A stretch of 64,000 nt of DNA, from NCBI GenBank assembly GCA_944990035.1, contig CALYLX010000008.1:558001-622000 (forward strand), given 5' to 3'. A program made the translations under genes and the position numbers. The stretch is from Clitopilus passeckerianus (Eukaryota > Basidiomycota > Agaricomycetes > Agaricales > Entolomataceae). Positions 47,209 to 58,603 of this stretch are shown in pieces (the stretch's first letter is position 1; each line of letters opens with the position of its first letter). The notes under the pieces are model-generated. The model worked only from the letters and a program-made list of their open reading frames with translations. It ran no database searches and was not told the origin of the DNA.

Positions 47209-48603
47209 GCACGCCCCAACGACCAGAGCTGTGATCTAGGGAGGCAGAGGGGAAGTGTAGGGCGCTTTCCAGAGTTATCAGTGTTTATATCTGATCTGCT
47301 GGGCCTGGAATGAATGTTGATAGAGGATTCATCTTAAGGAGATCCATTCTTTCCGAAGAGGTGCGGAAGGCCCTGTAAGTAGGTCCAGAGAACAAAAAGT
47401 GATCACAAGATCACAAATCTCGGGGGATGAGTGCGACCGTATAGGTGTTTTTCGTTTGGCCGAAGGGCTTACGCAGGCTGATTGGCACCTAGAAGATGGC
47501 ACAGGTGCCTCGAGGCCAACTTGCGTCGGGATGATTCATGTACGCCGAGACCATGCGTCACCTCATTTGCCTAGTAATCACCGCTGGAGGTGACGTTGGG
47601 CGTCTGCAGGAATGAGGGAGTACCGCAAAGATGTCACAGCAAAGCTGTCAACTTCAAGTTCGGGTCAGGTGGAAAGCCTTATCGATTGGCGCCTGGTGAG
47701 CGCTCAATCCGGGATTGTGTCCTGATCCGTGCAGGTCGATTCATTAGAACGTCTCCTTTTGGACCTCAACGTTTCTGTTTCAAAAATGGCTAAGGTGTGC
47801 GCTGTTGCGTGACATAGTTATATCAAGAGGCCAAAGGTCGTGCAATCTCGCTCGCAGCAGCGAGCTTGAGGAAAGTTCAAAATTTTGGCTCTGGTCCAAT
47901 TCGCTTCGCGATGTTGGTGTGACCGTGAGAAACATTTGTTCAGCGACCTTGAGGGCTTCAGCCTTCAGGGAGTCTGTCTGGCCTCCTCTCCATCCCATCT
48001 CCACCAGGGGAGCTATAGTCCTTTGATCTAGACAATGCCTTCTCATAATTCGGAACTATGCTATCTGTATAGCTCCTTGACGTCTGCTGCGATTACAGAG
48101 TAGCTGAAACGGATGACTCTGCATGCCAAGCAACAAGAGTTCGTCAATTTGTGTTGTCCTGTGCCCAGGCTTCGCCATTCGGACTCAAAATGAGAGTCTC
48201 CTTCTTCAAACACTGCGGACACAGGCTCCCGAACGAAACAACCAGTCATTCGATGATGACTTGCTGGCTTCTCCGCCGTGCTATTCGTCGGGACCAACCT
48301 CGGACTTTGAGAAATCCGGTACCCGAAAGCGATCATTGAATGAGCTGCTGAGGCGGCAAGCTCTGTGTCCTCACTCAGTGTCCGGAATTTTGAGCTCAAA
48401 CAGACGTTTCACACCCGTCACGCCCATTTACCATGCCAATTCCGCGTACCTTTCCGAACTCCTGAGACATCCTTCGACGTGCCCCACAGGCCTCGGAATG
48501 ATGGGACGGATGAGTAGGGGGCCTTTCGCCCGTCTTTAAAAACCTCCAGGGTTCGTCCAGAATCGTCAGCTCTTCAGCCTCAACCTCTTTTAGAAGTAAT
48601 CAA
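47209..48603. other. 1.4 kb divergent intergenic between calpain and GMC-1
   Basis: A plus-strand frame of 138 codons (48123-48539) overlaps a minus-strand one of 112 codons. Neither has a motif, signal peptide or splice support, and I do not call them. The right end contains the GMC-1 core promoter. Confidence 0.45.
48534..48542 (+). promoter_or_regulatory. TATA-like element of GMC-1
   Basis: CTTTAAAAA lies about 65 bases before the ATG at 48604. GMC-2 has a TATTTAA element at a comparable distance. Confidence 0.4.
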
Positions 48604-50923
48604 ATGGCACGAGCAACCTCCCTGGTATTCGCTTCTCTGCTTGCTCTCGTAGCAACCGCTCAGAAGATCTCCAGCTCTCGACCTTACGGTAAGCAGTCAT
48701 TTCCATTTAATTCTATCCTCAATCTAATAATATCTCTCCAACACAGGTGTCATTACCGATGTTAATGCTTTTTCAAAGCAATCTTATGACTACCTGATTG
48801 TCGGAGGTGGCTCGGCTGGTCTTGTCCTTGCCAACCGACTTTCTGCCAACCCCTACTACACTGTCGGTGTTATTGAAGCGGGCTACTGGTACCCAGATGA
48901 GCCCCTCATCAATGTCCCCGGTCTCTTTGGTCGCGCTCGCAACAACGCAACCTTTGACTGGCTCATCAAGACCACACCCCAGCCCGGCATTTTCAACCGC
49001 TCTCTCGAGCAGCCTCGGTATGCTAAACCCCATTCCTACAAACGCTCATCCAGCTGACATTCCCTTCTCTCTAGTGGCAAGTTCTTGGGTGGCAGCTCCG
49101 GCTTGACCTACCACAACTACGCTCGTGCCTCCCGACAGGAGTACGACTCCTGGGCTGAGCTCGGTAACCCCGGATGGGACTGGGAGAACCTCCAGCCCTA
49201 CTTTACCAAGACCGACGACGTCACTCCTGGAGAAGTCGGATGGCTCGTTGACAACGAAGAGCAGCCAGGTCTCGCCAACATGCGCGATGGTGCAGTCGGT
49301 GGTCCCATCAAGGTCGGCTTCGGTGGAAACGACACCGCTGCGACCCAATACGTCGCTGAGTTCCACAAGGCGATGGTGAACCGCGGTGGCTTCGTCAACC
49401 CTGATCCCGAAGGTGGTAATTCGACTGGCTCTACCCTCAACGCTCGCTCTATCGATCCCAAGACTAGCACCCGAAGCTACTCCACCAACAGCTACCTCGT
49501 CCCCGTCCTGTATGTCGCCTCTTCACCACCCACCTTGGAGCCTGTCCTAATATATTACTTACAGCGATCGCAAGAACCTGCTCGTTCTTACTGGTGCTCA
49601 TGCCACTAAGATTCTCTTCGACGAAAAAACCATCAATGCCCAGCTTGGCAAGAACCAGTCACTCATCGCCAACGGTATTCAGTATGCACCTGAGGGCAGC
49701 ACCCAGCGCTGGACTGCAAAGGCCGATCGTGAAGTCATCCTCTCTGCTGGATCACTCAAGAGCCCCCAGCTTTTGGAACTCAGCGGTATCGGTAACAAGA
49801 CCCTCCTCGAGAGTTTGAACATCCCCGTCATTCTGGACTTCCCCGAAGTCGGTGAGAATCTCCAGGATCACTTGGAATGGAACTCGGACTACCTGTTGAA
49901 GGAAGATGCTCCTTTCCCGACTTGGGGTGAGTTGTTGGTCTCGCCTTCGCAGTCGGCTATGGCTAATAATGATGAACAGACGTTTTCCGCAATGACCCCG
50001 CCAAGGACCAGGAGCAATGGGAAATCTTCCAGAAGAACGGTACTGGTCGCTACAATGCCAGCCCCAACACCCTCAGCTTCTACGCTCTCCAGACCTTCCC
50101 TGAGGCTTTCAACGTCACCGCGCTCGTTGCCGAACTTGACGAGGAAGTCAAGGCCGCCTGGGACACTTTCACTCCCATCCGCAAGAAGCAGTTCGAGATT
50201 CAACGTCAACACCTCGTCGAGGGCAAGACCACCCAGCTCGAGATCTCCATCGTTCCTCAAGGTGGTATTGCTGCATCCCCATACCCACCTCTCCCCGGTC
50301 GCAGCTACATCAACATTGTCACCTTTCTTCTCAGGCCCTACTCCACCGGCAATGCTCACATCAACACCACCGACCCCTTCGCACACCCTCTTGTGGACCC
50401 CAGGTACAACGAGTTCTCCTTCGACTGGAAGGTCGGTGCACAATGGACTGCCTTCATGCGCAAGATCATGATGGAAACCGAGCCCATGAAGAGCTACGTC
50501 GAGGCTCCTGCTCAACCCGATGCCAACACCACCACCCTCAAGCAATGGGACGAGTGAGTACCATAACCAAGCACCTCCTAACTCTGATACTGACCACCTT
50601 TACTCTTCAGCTTCTGCCGCAACTACACCATCTCTGTCTGGCACCCTGTCGGCACCACCTCCATGGCCTCCCAGGAACTCGGCGGTGTCGTTAACCACAA
50701 GATGCAGCTCTACGGTGCTCAGAACTTGCGCATTGTCGATGCCGGCTCGATGCCCATCAACGTTGCCACCCACACTGTTGCAACTGTCTACGCCATGGCT
50801 GAGAAGATGGCCGACGACATCATCGCTGACCGTCGCATTCCCGAGTCGCCTCATGTTCCGGCCAGGACTCTTGAAGACTTGCAGAAGCAATACGGTGTAT
50901 CTGCCTACTTGACTCTCAACTAA
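48604..50923 (+). CDS. Secreted GMC oxidoreductase, aryl-alcohol-oxidase-like (GMC-1)
   Basis: This FAD enzyme oxidises a primary alcohol and passes electrons to O2, giving H2O2. It is extracellular and likely involved in lignocellulose decay. The signal peptide MARATSLVFASLLALVATAQ is followed by YDYLIVGGGSAGLVLANRL (FAD motif), GGSSGLTYHNYARAS, the GMC signature LSAGSLKSPQLLELSGIGN and VGENLQDHL. The catalytic His is in SVWHPVGTTSM and a second His in NVATHTVATVYAMAEKM. Many N-glycosylation sites (NAT, NRS, NDT, NST, NKT) are present. The five introns of about 55 bases all join in frame, giving about 680 residues, somewhat longer than Pleurotus-type AAO. The stop is at 50921-50923. Codon use is strongly C-ended, as in highly expressed fungal genes. 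Close paralogue: GMC-2. Confidence 0.94.
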
Positions 50924-51281
50924 AACGGACCTATCTGGCCATTTCTCCCCTCTCTTCCCTCCTTCTCTGGTCATAAACTGCATTAAATTATTTAGAACAC
51001 TCATTGCATCCTCATCTCATCACGCATCTCCATCACTTGCATTGTAAATTATCTCACATTTTGGACATTCCTAGACTTAGACATCATATACAGCATTCTG
51101 TCAATTAGCAATTAGATCTAATAAATGATAATTGTGCTTCTCCCTGCCATACTAATGGAAGCCTTGTGGTAGAAGCGAACCGTACATACTCATCGCGAGC
51201 AGCCGGGACCCGTCACCCATCAAAGTCATCACACTGGTTCCGCAGACAACCACGACTTAGCTCAAGCTGTCAGTCTGCATC
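50924..51281. other. Intergenic between GMC-1 and F-box gene 1
   Basis: The terminator region of GMC-1 (AT-rich, AATTAGCAATTAG near 51100) and the upstream region of the F-box gene. No gene is seen. Confidence 0.4.
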
Positions 51282-53107
51282 ATGCAGGTCAGTAGTCCCG
51301 GATTCCTCCCACTCCGGTTAACCCACATGACGAGCAGACATATGATGATCTTAATTTGCAAGAACGAACGAAGCTTCCCCAGAACCTTCACCGAGCATAC
51401 GACTTACTAGTTGAACTTCAATCAATCGTTGAAGACTCGGTACAGCAGGAACTTCCAGGAACCGATTGTCTCGCCTTCCCTGACGGCAGTCAGGCCGCCA
51501 ACGCCAGAGCAGGGGAAGCAAAGGACGCAATCACCGAGCTAAATCTAAGGCTGCGGCTCCTTACGCTTTCCGACGGACCTTTGAAAAAATTAAACGACAC
51601 AATTTCCAGGATGGAGACAAGACTTATAACCCAGCGACATGATTTACGCTACAGGCACCCGGCCTGGCAAAAAATGCCTGATCACCTGTGGGCCTATATC
51701 TTTGTCCAGTCACTCGATGATAATCCACTGTATATCCCAATCAAACCGGACGACCTTTTGTATGGCAGTCGCAAACCTGGTCCCATTAACGACGTAACCC
51801 CATGGTCTCTACTGCAGGTATGCGGCAGCTGGAGAGAGATCGCTCTCAATGAGTCCCGGTTATGGTCCAATATCGTGCTCCTTGGGCATGGCCTTCGAGA
51901 TCGGTCGGGGAAACGATTTTTCGACTCCGTATACCTAAAGGTCCTCCAAGAGCTCACGCGAAGAAACCATAAGGTTCCATTTGCCATCGAGCAGCAGTCT
52001 GGCCATCGCGGTTCGATATGGCCCAAATCGTTACGGCCCACTGTAACGTCGGTGATGCAAGACCTTTTGATTCCCTACTCTGAAGACATCGTTTCAGCCA
52101 GGATTGTCCTTGATTTCACCCATCAAGCATTGGATGACGATGCGTCACAGTGGCCATCGCTCCAAACCCTCAAGCTCAATCTTCAAGCTGACCCACGCGT
52201 ACAGGGCAGCCCTAGCTTTCCTTGGGGCTTTATTGGGAACTGCACAACAGCCCCCCAATTGCGACGACTTGATATCTTTGGAGGCAACTATAACGAGAAC
52301 CAAGCTCCTCTTCTACCCGGAACGTATTCCATCCCTTCCAATTTCCCATTGAACCTCCAGCTCGCGTGGGGAAACCTCTCTCGTCTTGCTATCGAAGGGA
52401 TCGAACTACCCCCGGTGGTTTGCTACACAATGATTTCCCAAAGCCCCCTTCTGGAGGAGTTATCGATCACAGTCGCCGAGGGGCAAGAACAGCCGCCATT
52501 CCAGATGCTTACGCTACCACAAACACGGCGTTTGAGGCTAGCTGGGTACGCATTGCCTTTCCTCCATGCCTTAACGACTCCAGCACTCCGAGAATTAGGG
52601 TTCTCTGCACCAGGTGACCACTCTTCACATACCACAACAGCCCTCAAAAAGGCCACGAACGATGTCCTCGCGGCTATCCCAAACTTTGCTCGCCGTTCGT
52701 CCATCTCCTTGTCGTCTTTGGAGCTCATCACTCCAACGGCGAGAGAAGCGGACCTCGACCGGATAACGAAACAGTTTCCTAGCCTAGACAAGCTCGTGCT
52801 TAAACCCCTTCATATACCCGTATCCATTCCTCAATCGTTCACGAATAGGGGGCGCTGGCCGGGAGCTCTTGAGTGTTTCGTTGACGTGCCTGATCTCGAA
52901 TCATTTCAGGTGGCACTTGCGGCTTATGGAGACCACTGTTTACATCGTCTTCACGCTTTGCCTCGCGCAACTTCAAAGCTGGATTTAAACATCACAATGA
53001 TGAACCGTAATTCATTTGGATATCCTGCAGATGTCTATGATACCATGGATGAGCTGAGAGAGAAATATGGTACCCTGGGCTGGAGAATTAAGCTAGACAC
53101 ACTGTAA
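51282..53107 (+). CDS. F-box-like protein 1
   Basis: This protein of about 590 residues is probably a substrate adaptor of an SCF ubiquitin ligase. The long exon has no in-frame ATG before the coiled-coil start (ERTKLPQNLHRAYDLLVELQ). The likely start is therefore the ATG at 51282, whose two codons (MQ) are spliced with donor GTCAGT and acceptor GAGCAG to TYDDLNLQERTK. After a helical region comes an F-box-like core MPDHLWAYIFVQSL ... TPWSLLQVCGSWREIALNES, then leucine-rich repeats (LSRLAIEGIELPP, ISQSPLLEELSITV, LHALTTPALRELG). The stop is at 53105-53107. It is paralogous to the disrupted gene at 53525. Such genes are expanded and fast-evolving in mushrooms; the target is unknown. Confidence 0.8.
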
Positions 53108-53524
53108 CTATCTTGACTTATTGGATCGTCATTTACCACCCCTTTATACTTTGTCGGTTATATTGGATGAAATCTGAGCTTCTCCAACACCCAATTGCGT
53201 CTTAGGGCCGCTTTTGAATGCACAGCCCACTTGCAAAACAACCGCGCAGTCCTCACAACTTGGACTGAACTATCGACAACGCATAAGGATATCCTGCCTC
53301 CCTGTCGCTCATGCCATATGCTCTTAAACGACCAGCGGCGATAAAATCACCGCTTAAGGTATGTGCAGACACCTGTAAAGCCGATTGCCTCACTAAATTG
53401 CTGTGGTACGTAGGCTGCGGTTCTGACGGTTCCGAATCTGTCGGAGTCTTCGAAGATCCATTTTATACAGCGATAACAGGAATCTTCCTTAGTACAACCA
53501 CCAGTGCTCCTCTCATCGTATACT
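53108..53524. other. Intergenic between F-box paralogues
   Basis: No gene is visible. The open frame at 53311-53574 runs into the next gene in another frame and has no motif. Confidence 0.4.
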
Positions 53525-55069
53525 ATGCCAAGCTTAGATGCTCAGCAACAAGCAGTCTCTCAAAGCTCATATGATGAACTGACATATGACGCTCTCGAAT
53601 CACAGCAACAGAGAAGGCTGCCTGCAGAACAACTACCTGCTCATCTGTGGGGTGACATCTTCATGGCAACACTGGAAGGCAAACCAATACACATACCTCC
53701 CAAAGTAGTGGAAAACCCAGCCAATGGGCAGATTGATGTTCTTGGCCATGGAACGCCGTGGTCCCTTTTGCGGGTATGCCACACCTGGAGAGAGATTGCG
53801 TTCGAGGAACCACGTTTGTGGTCAAATATTGTAATCTCCACCCTTGCGTTCGTATCTCCGTTGGGGAAGCGATTCTTGCATTCGAGATTTCTGAATGTCC
53901 TTAAAGAACTTGCTCTACGGGACCATAGAATCCCGCTAGTCATTGATCAAGATATCGTCGACTACAGCCAGGCTCGCTGGATCGGATCATTACGAGCTCT
54001 CTCGAGCACGATAGCCCAAGATCTCCTTATCCCCTTTTCACGACATCTCGTATCCACTCGGCTTCTACTCGACGCCTCAAAAGAACAAGAGTGGCTCGAT
54101 ACCATCCCCATGGAGTGCTCTTCTTTACAGAGCCTCAAGCTTGTTCTTCTGGAATCAACAATCCCACAGGACAATCACCATTTTCCTTGGAAATTTATTG
54201 CAAGGTGCATAAGGTCTCCACAATTGAGGTGGGTTGATATCGTAGGAAGAGGCTATGATTTTCGGCTATTTCCCATACAACCAGGGACATTTTCCATCCC
54301 ACGCGATTTTCCGTCAAATATACAACTCGCATCCCCAAATCTGGCTCACCTGGCTATTGAAGGAATCGAGACATCCCTGGCGCATAGCTACGCAATAATT
54401 TCTCAAAGCCCCAATCTGGAGGAATTGGCACTCAGTATTGGTGGCAACAAACTTGGCCGTTCCTTCCCAGCACTCACAATGTCTCGGCTGCGAGCTTTAA
54501 AATTGACTGGGCCAGTGGCCTAACTACTCGATTCCCTGACCACTCCAGCACTTCATGAGTTGGCGGTATATGCACCGGAAGCCCTTTTCGGTGGTCCAAA
54601 TGCAGAGATGAGAATGGCTTCAAACGACATCGCAATAGTCATTCCCTCATTCGTTGAACGATCATCTGCCTCTATCACAAAATTAGAGTTACGGATCAGA
54701 AGAGAGTGCGACCTCGACCTCCATCCATTGTTGGACATTTTCCCGAGCCTTGACGTGCTCTTGCTCCAGCACAAGTTGATCCCCCTTTCCACCTTACAAA
54801 CATTCACGAGAAGAGGACACTGGCCAAGGGTCCTAAATTGTTCACTGGATGCCCGTGATTTAGATGTCTTCGAGAGCTCGCTCCTGGGTTACGCCAACTA
54901 CTTGCAAAGTATCGGGAACCCATGCCATCCTATGCCACGGTTGGAAACACACCTACGCCTAGTCGATAGCCACCTCCTCGGATTACCTCGAATGGTAACG
55001 AGTAGGAGGATAGATCTAGTGCAAAAGTTCGAGGTTTTTGGCTGGGTAATTAATGTGGATTTGTATTGA
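53525..55069 (+). pseudogene. F-box-like protein 2, interrupted by one in-frame TAA
   Basis: This intronless tandem paralogue of F-box gene 1 shares the F-box core LPAHLWGDIFMATLEG ... TPWSLLRVCHTWREIAFEEP and the LRR part (LAHLAIEGIETSL, ISQSPNLEELALSIGG). At 54521-54523 the frame LKLTGPVA meets TAA and then continues in the same frame as LLDSLTTPALHELAVYAPEA for another 180 codons to 55067-55069. The corresponding place in paralogue 1 reads GYALPFLHALTTPAL, so the stop replaces a single residue. There are no other lesions in about 515 codons, so the change is recent, polymorphic, read through, or a base-calling error. The product stopping at 54521 would keep the F-box but lose the last repeats. 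Confidence 0.75.
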
Positions 55070-55142
55070 AGGTGGCCCTTATGATTAAATTCTGAATATA
55101 TTCATTTTCCTATACTACACGCCCAGAACTTGAAGTAAAGAA

Positions 55143-55990
55143 TTACGAAGATTGCTTCATTTGTTCAGTGGGGAATTTTGCAAATGCATCCATCAGTTTG
55201 TCAATTGGTGCAGACATGAGACCAACAACCGTCTCAAAGGGTGGCTGGTCAGGCGCTGACGGGTGAGCCCTATCCAGAGATCAGCGTTGTTCCTCTTCAA
55301 ATAGATTTAACACAAATAACGCACCTGGTAGGCGCAAATTTCTTCGTCCGGGTGAAGGCGGCAGCTGCCTCCTTACTTGCGGCTTTGCCAATGGCAGCTT
55401 CGAGTTGAGGCAGATCTTCCCGCTCCTCACTGTCATTGTGTTTATGCAAGTGTTCCATCGTCGCCTTTATCGTATTTTCGTACTCCTCAGTGCCGACTTT
55501 CATCCCCTCTAATTTGTACAAAAACTCTTTCACAAGCTTTGGAATCTCGTCAGCATAATCACTTCATAAAGATTAAGAATACGTACATGGTGGTCAGCAC
55601 GGTCATTGTCGGCAAGTTGTTTGCCCTCTGAACCAAGCTTTTCCTCCATAAGTGGGTAGATGACAATCTCTTCTCCTACGGCGTGGCGAGCTATCTCCCA
55701 TCGGAGCTGATGGGCCCAGCGCTCTTGTGCATCAAGGTCCCCGGACGCTTTCTTGTATTTGTCGTAATACTCATACATCTGACATACCGCCGTTTAGTTG
55801 CAAAAACTTGATACCATGTGTTACAACCTACCTCGTCATGATCTTCCTTGACGGCTTCGAACAAAGTCTGTTTGGAGGCCATCGTGCGAGCCAGTGGGTA
55901 TCTGTTTGAAGCAGTAAAAGCGGTTGTAGACGGCCTAAGTAAGGTCTGCCTTGAAGTTTGGGCAAATCGAGGAAGCTGGCGAGAGAGCAT
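55143..55990 (-). CDS. Hemerythrin-like HHE cation-binding protein
   Basis: This protein of about 230 residues has a di-iron/HHE helical bundle. The N-terminus MLSRQLPRFAQTSRQTLLRP is rich in Arg and Ser without acids, like a mitochondrial targeting sequence. An internal Met (MASKQTLFEAV) could start a cytosolic form. Metal-ligand candidates are KEDHDEV, the EIARHAVGEEIVIYPLMEE segment and EHLHKHNDSEEREDLPQL. The last exon reads AHPSAPDQPP ... LMDAFAKFPTEQMKQSS and ends at 55143-55145. Four short introns are present. Fungal HHE proteins have been linked to oxygen, nitric-oxide or metal stress, but no role is shown here. A TATATAAA-like element lies at about 56019-56028. Confidence 0.88.
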
Positions 55991-56661
55991 ATGAAGATGA
56001 TTGGACCAATGAGAGTGTGTTTATATAGATTTCTACTGCAAGAGTGACGATTGGACAACCTCCAGACTGACGCCACAGCATTATGAGTTCATGACATCAC
56101 AACGGATTCCCCAAACGGGATCCGAAGACTCCTTGTGACCGCTTAAAATGCTGTCACAGCGAACATAATCATGGTATCGAGAACCCAGGATGAGAGGAAC
56201 TTTCACCACAGTTCACACCAGCGAAACATGGTGGCCGAGGCTTAAGTCGAAGCTTTGCGTTCGATTTAAGGGTTGGCTAAGGAGCTTCCAAATGGAGAAA
56301 CTTACGAGAACCACAGGATTTTGATGGTGGCGGTGCAAGCCCAAAATTCCTCCGAAGTCCGATGTGCCGTTTTCGTTGCAAGTATAAGGGTAATTCCCAC
56401 TTCCAAGGGCGGTATGACATTTAAACATACTCATATCCACTGTACGGTTGTTGAGCGAATAAAACTCGAAAATCAAAACCCACTTGCTCGAAAACTTCGG
56501 AACGGAAGTTTTGACCACGTCAGTTCGTGATCATGTGACCCTTCCGCCACGTTCGCGTCGCAATAAAATCGGCTCGAAACGACCGGGTTCGATCCCATTT
56601 CTAATCTGCACATTTACCAGACTTTCATTCGTCGTTGGAACAAGGAGACTTGCGCTTCAAG
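55991..56661. other. Divergent intergenic between HHE and PDI-like genes
   Basis: Contains the minus-strand TATATAAA element near 56020 with an adjacent CCAAT. Mirror-image frames of about 100 codons near 56213-56530 have no motif. Confidence 0.4.
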
Positions 56662-57999
56662 ATGTTTGACCTCGCTGTTATAACTCTTGCGCTGACGCTG
56701 GGACCTTCATTGGCCTCGGCTGCGATATTCCCCAAGAATTCTCAAGTGAAGATGCTGGATCCGAAAAGCTTCAAGCAAGCCATGAAGACAAACGTATGTA
56801 CCCTCTCATCACGTTTATCGAGAGCGAATGGCTGATACAGCTTCTCTAACGCAGCAAACTAGCTTGGTGGCATTCGTTGCGCCTTGGTGCGGGGTAAGTA
56901 GACGAGGCCATTCTATTCATCGGGACGTTTAAACTGAGATATCTGCTGCATGCTAGCACTGTCAAAGACTTGTTCCGGAGTACAACAAGGCTGCTCAGAA
57001 CCTTTCACCTCTGGTTCCGGTGTACGCCATTGACTGCGATGCCGAAGAGAACAAGAGACTCTGTGCTGAGCAGGGAGTCAAAGGATTCCCCACCCTCAAG
57101 GTGTGTACCGCGACTGCTTATGCGTGAGGCAACGTTTCTTACATGACATCTATAGCTCTTCCCTCGAGGAAAGCAAGGAGGTGCTATCAACTACGATGGC
57201 GAGCGAACGGCTGGTGCTCTATTCAAATGGACATCACTAAGAGTCCCAAACGCAATTAAGAAACTTGGCGAGGTCAAGGACATCGAACCATGGGTGACCA
57301 AGGTAGCATCCTTGTCTTCTCTGTCAACCATTAGCACTCATGAATTTGTTTCCTAGAGCAAGGATACCAACCGTGCCCTTCTCCTGACTGAGGACAGTAA
57401 AGTCCCCCTTCTATGGAAGGTCCTCGGCAATAACTTCAAGGGAAAGGGCATCGAGCTTGGAGTACACAGGGACAAGGATGGAGAGTCAGTCAAGTCAATC
57501 ACCGGTTCCAGCCTGAAGGAGCACGGCAAGAAATCTCTTGTCCTGGTATACCCCGCCGGATCAACAGACTTCGTCGTCTACTCAGGTATGCCCTTTGACA
57601 TGGACGCGCTTAAGCTTAACCTAACGAATCACTTTCCCCGAAGGCACCACCAAACTCGACGCACTTACGAAGCACTTCAATTCTATCCTCGACGGGTCCG
57701 CCGACACTCCCGTTTCACCTTCTCCCGAATCACCTAAGCCCAAGAAAGAGAAGGTCAAGGCCGGCAAGAAAGGCAAGAAGGCATCTGCTTCGCCCGACCC
57801 GGTTTCTCCAGATCCAGCAGCAAAACCCTCAGAAGCACCCACACCAGACCCAGAGCCTGCAACAACCGAGTACGAGAAGGTGAAGACTGAGGCTACCGAG
57901 GTCGCCCAGGACCCACAGGACGGAGAGCAGGTTGTATTCAAGACGAAGGAAAAGAAGAAGAAAGCTGAGAAAGAGAAGAGGGTACAGGATGAACTTTGA
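56662..57999 (+). CDS. ER thioredoxin-fold protein (protein disulfide isomerase P5/MPD1-like) ending in QDEL
   Basis: This oxidative-folding enzyme of the ER has a signal peptide LAVITLALTLGPSLASAA, then a thioredoxin domain. The domain holds FVAPWCG | HCQRLVPEY (CGHC active site split by an intron at about 56894-56956), VYAIDCDAEENKRLCAEQ, VKGFPTLKLFP and the second, redox-inactive half (NRALLLTEDSKVPLLWKVLG). The C-terminus is a Lys/Pro/Ser-rich tail (PKPKKEKVKAGKKGKKASA, then acidic Pro repeats) that ends in QDEL, an accepted variant of the HDEL/KDEL retrieval signal. The stop is at 57997-57999. The disordered charged tail of about 120 residues is unusual for yeast-type MPD1. About six introns join in frame. 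Confidence 0.92.
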
Positions 58000-58603
58000 T
58001 TTATAGTCGTCTGTACCTGTTGTATTTTATTGAATGCGAAGACCCATCATTCACATTGGATCATAATGGACTCTCGCGATTGAGGTTATATTGTGGTGGT
58101 CTGTGTATAAACGGACTGGAATTTAAGCTGGATTTGTCATGCTAGTGCTGGTGACCTGCGGCTGGTATCAATTGAATGCTTCGCCGACAGTACTTAGCTT
58201 TGACTCCTAGGTATTCACCTTACTATGGATCTTTTCAAGATATTTGTTAGACTTATGTCCACACGAGGGTAGCTTTGGTGGCGAGTACTGAAGATACACC
58301 TCTCGCTGATGTCCTCTGGCTACAAGTCACAAGTTTGAAGTCCAACGGAACCTGAGAGCGGATGGCAGGAAAAAGGATCAATTATTATTGCAAAGCGATG
58401 TATCTACGAATTGCTGGCTAGTATTACTTGCGAGAGAATGAAATAATGATAGACGTAGTAAGGAATGAGATCTATGCGTTCTAGGATGCCTGATGTGGTA
58501 ATAAGTTACAGTGTTGCAAGATGAAATCAGTGTCCATGAGAAAGAGCCTAAGGGAGTGTTTTTGAGTGCAGCATAAGCTACTAAATGTCCAAGATTAGAA
58601 CGA
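58000..58603. other. Convergent intergenic between PDI-like gene and GMC-2
   Basis: Shared terminator region of two convergent genes. Short frames only. Confidence 0.4.

Noticed and set aside
48123..48539. Plus-strand frame of 138 codons upstream of GMC-1
   Set aside because: No family motif, no signal peptide, and an overlapping minus-strand frame of similar length.
54521..54526. Programmed stop-codon readthrough in F-box 2 (TAA followed by CTA)
   Set aside because: The known efficient context is TGA CTA; TAA is the least leaky stop. Kept as a nonsense mutation or error unless ribosome data say otherwise.
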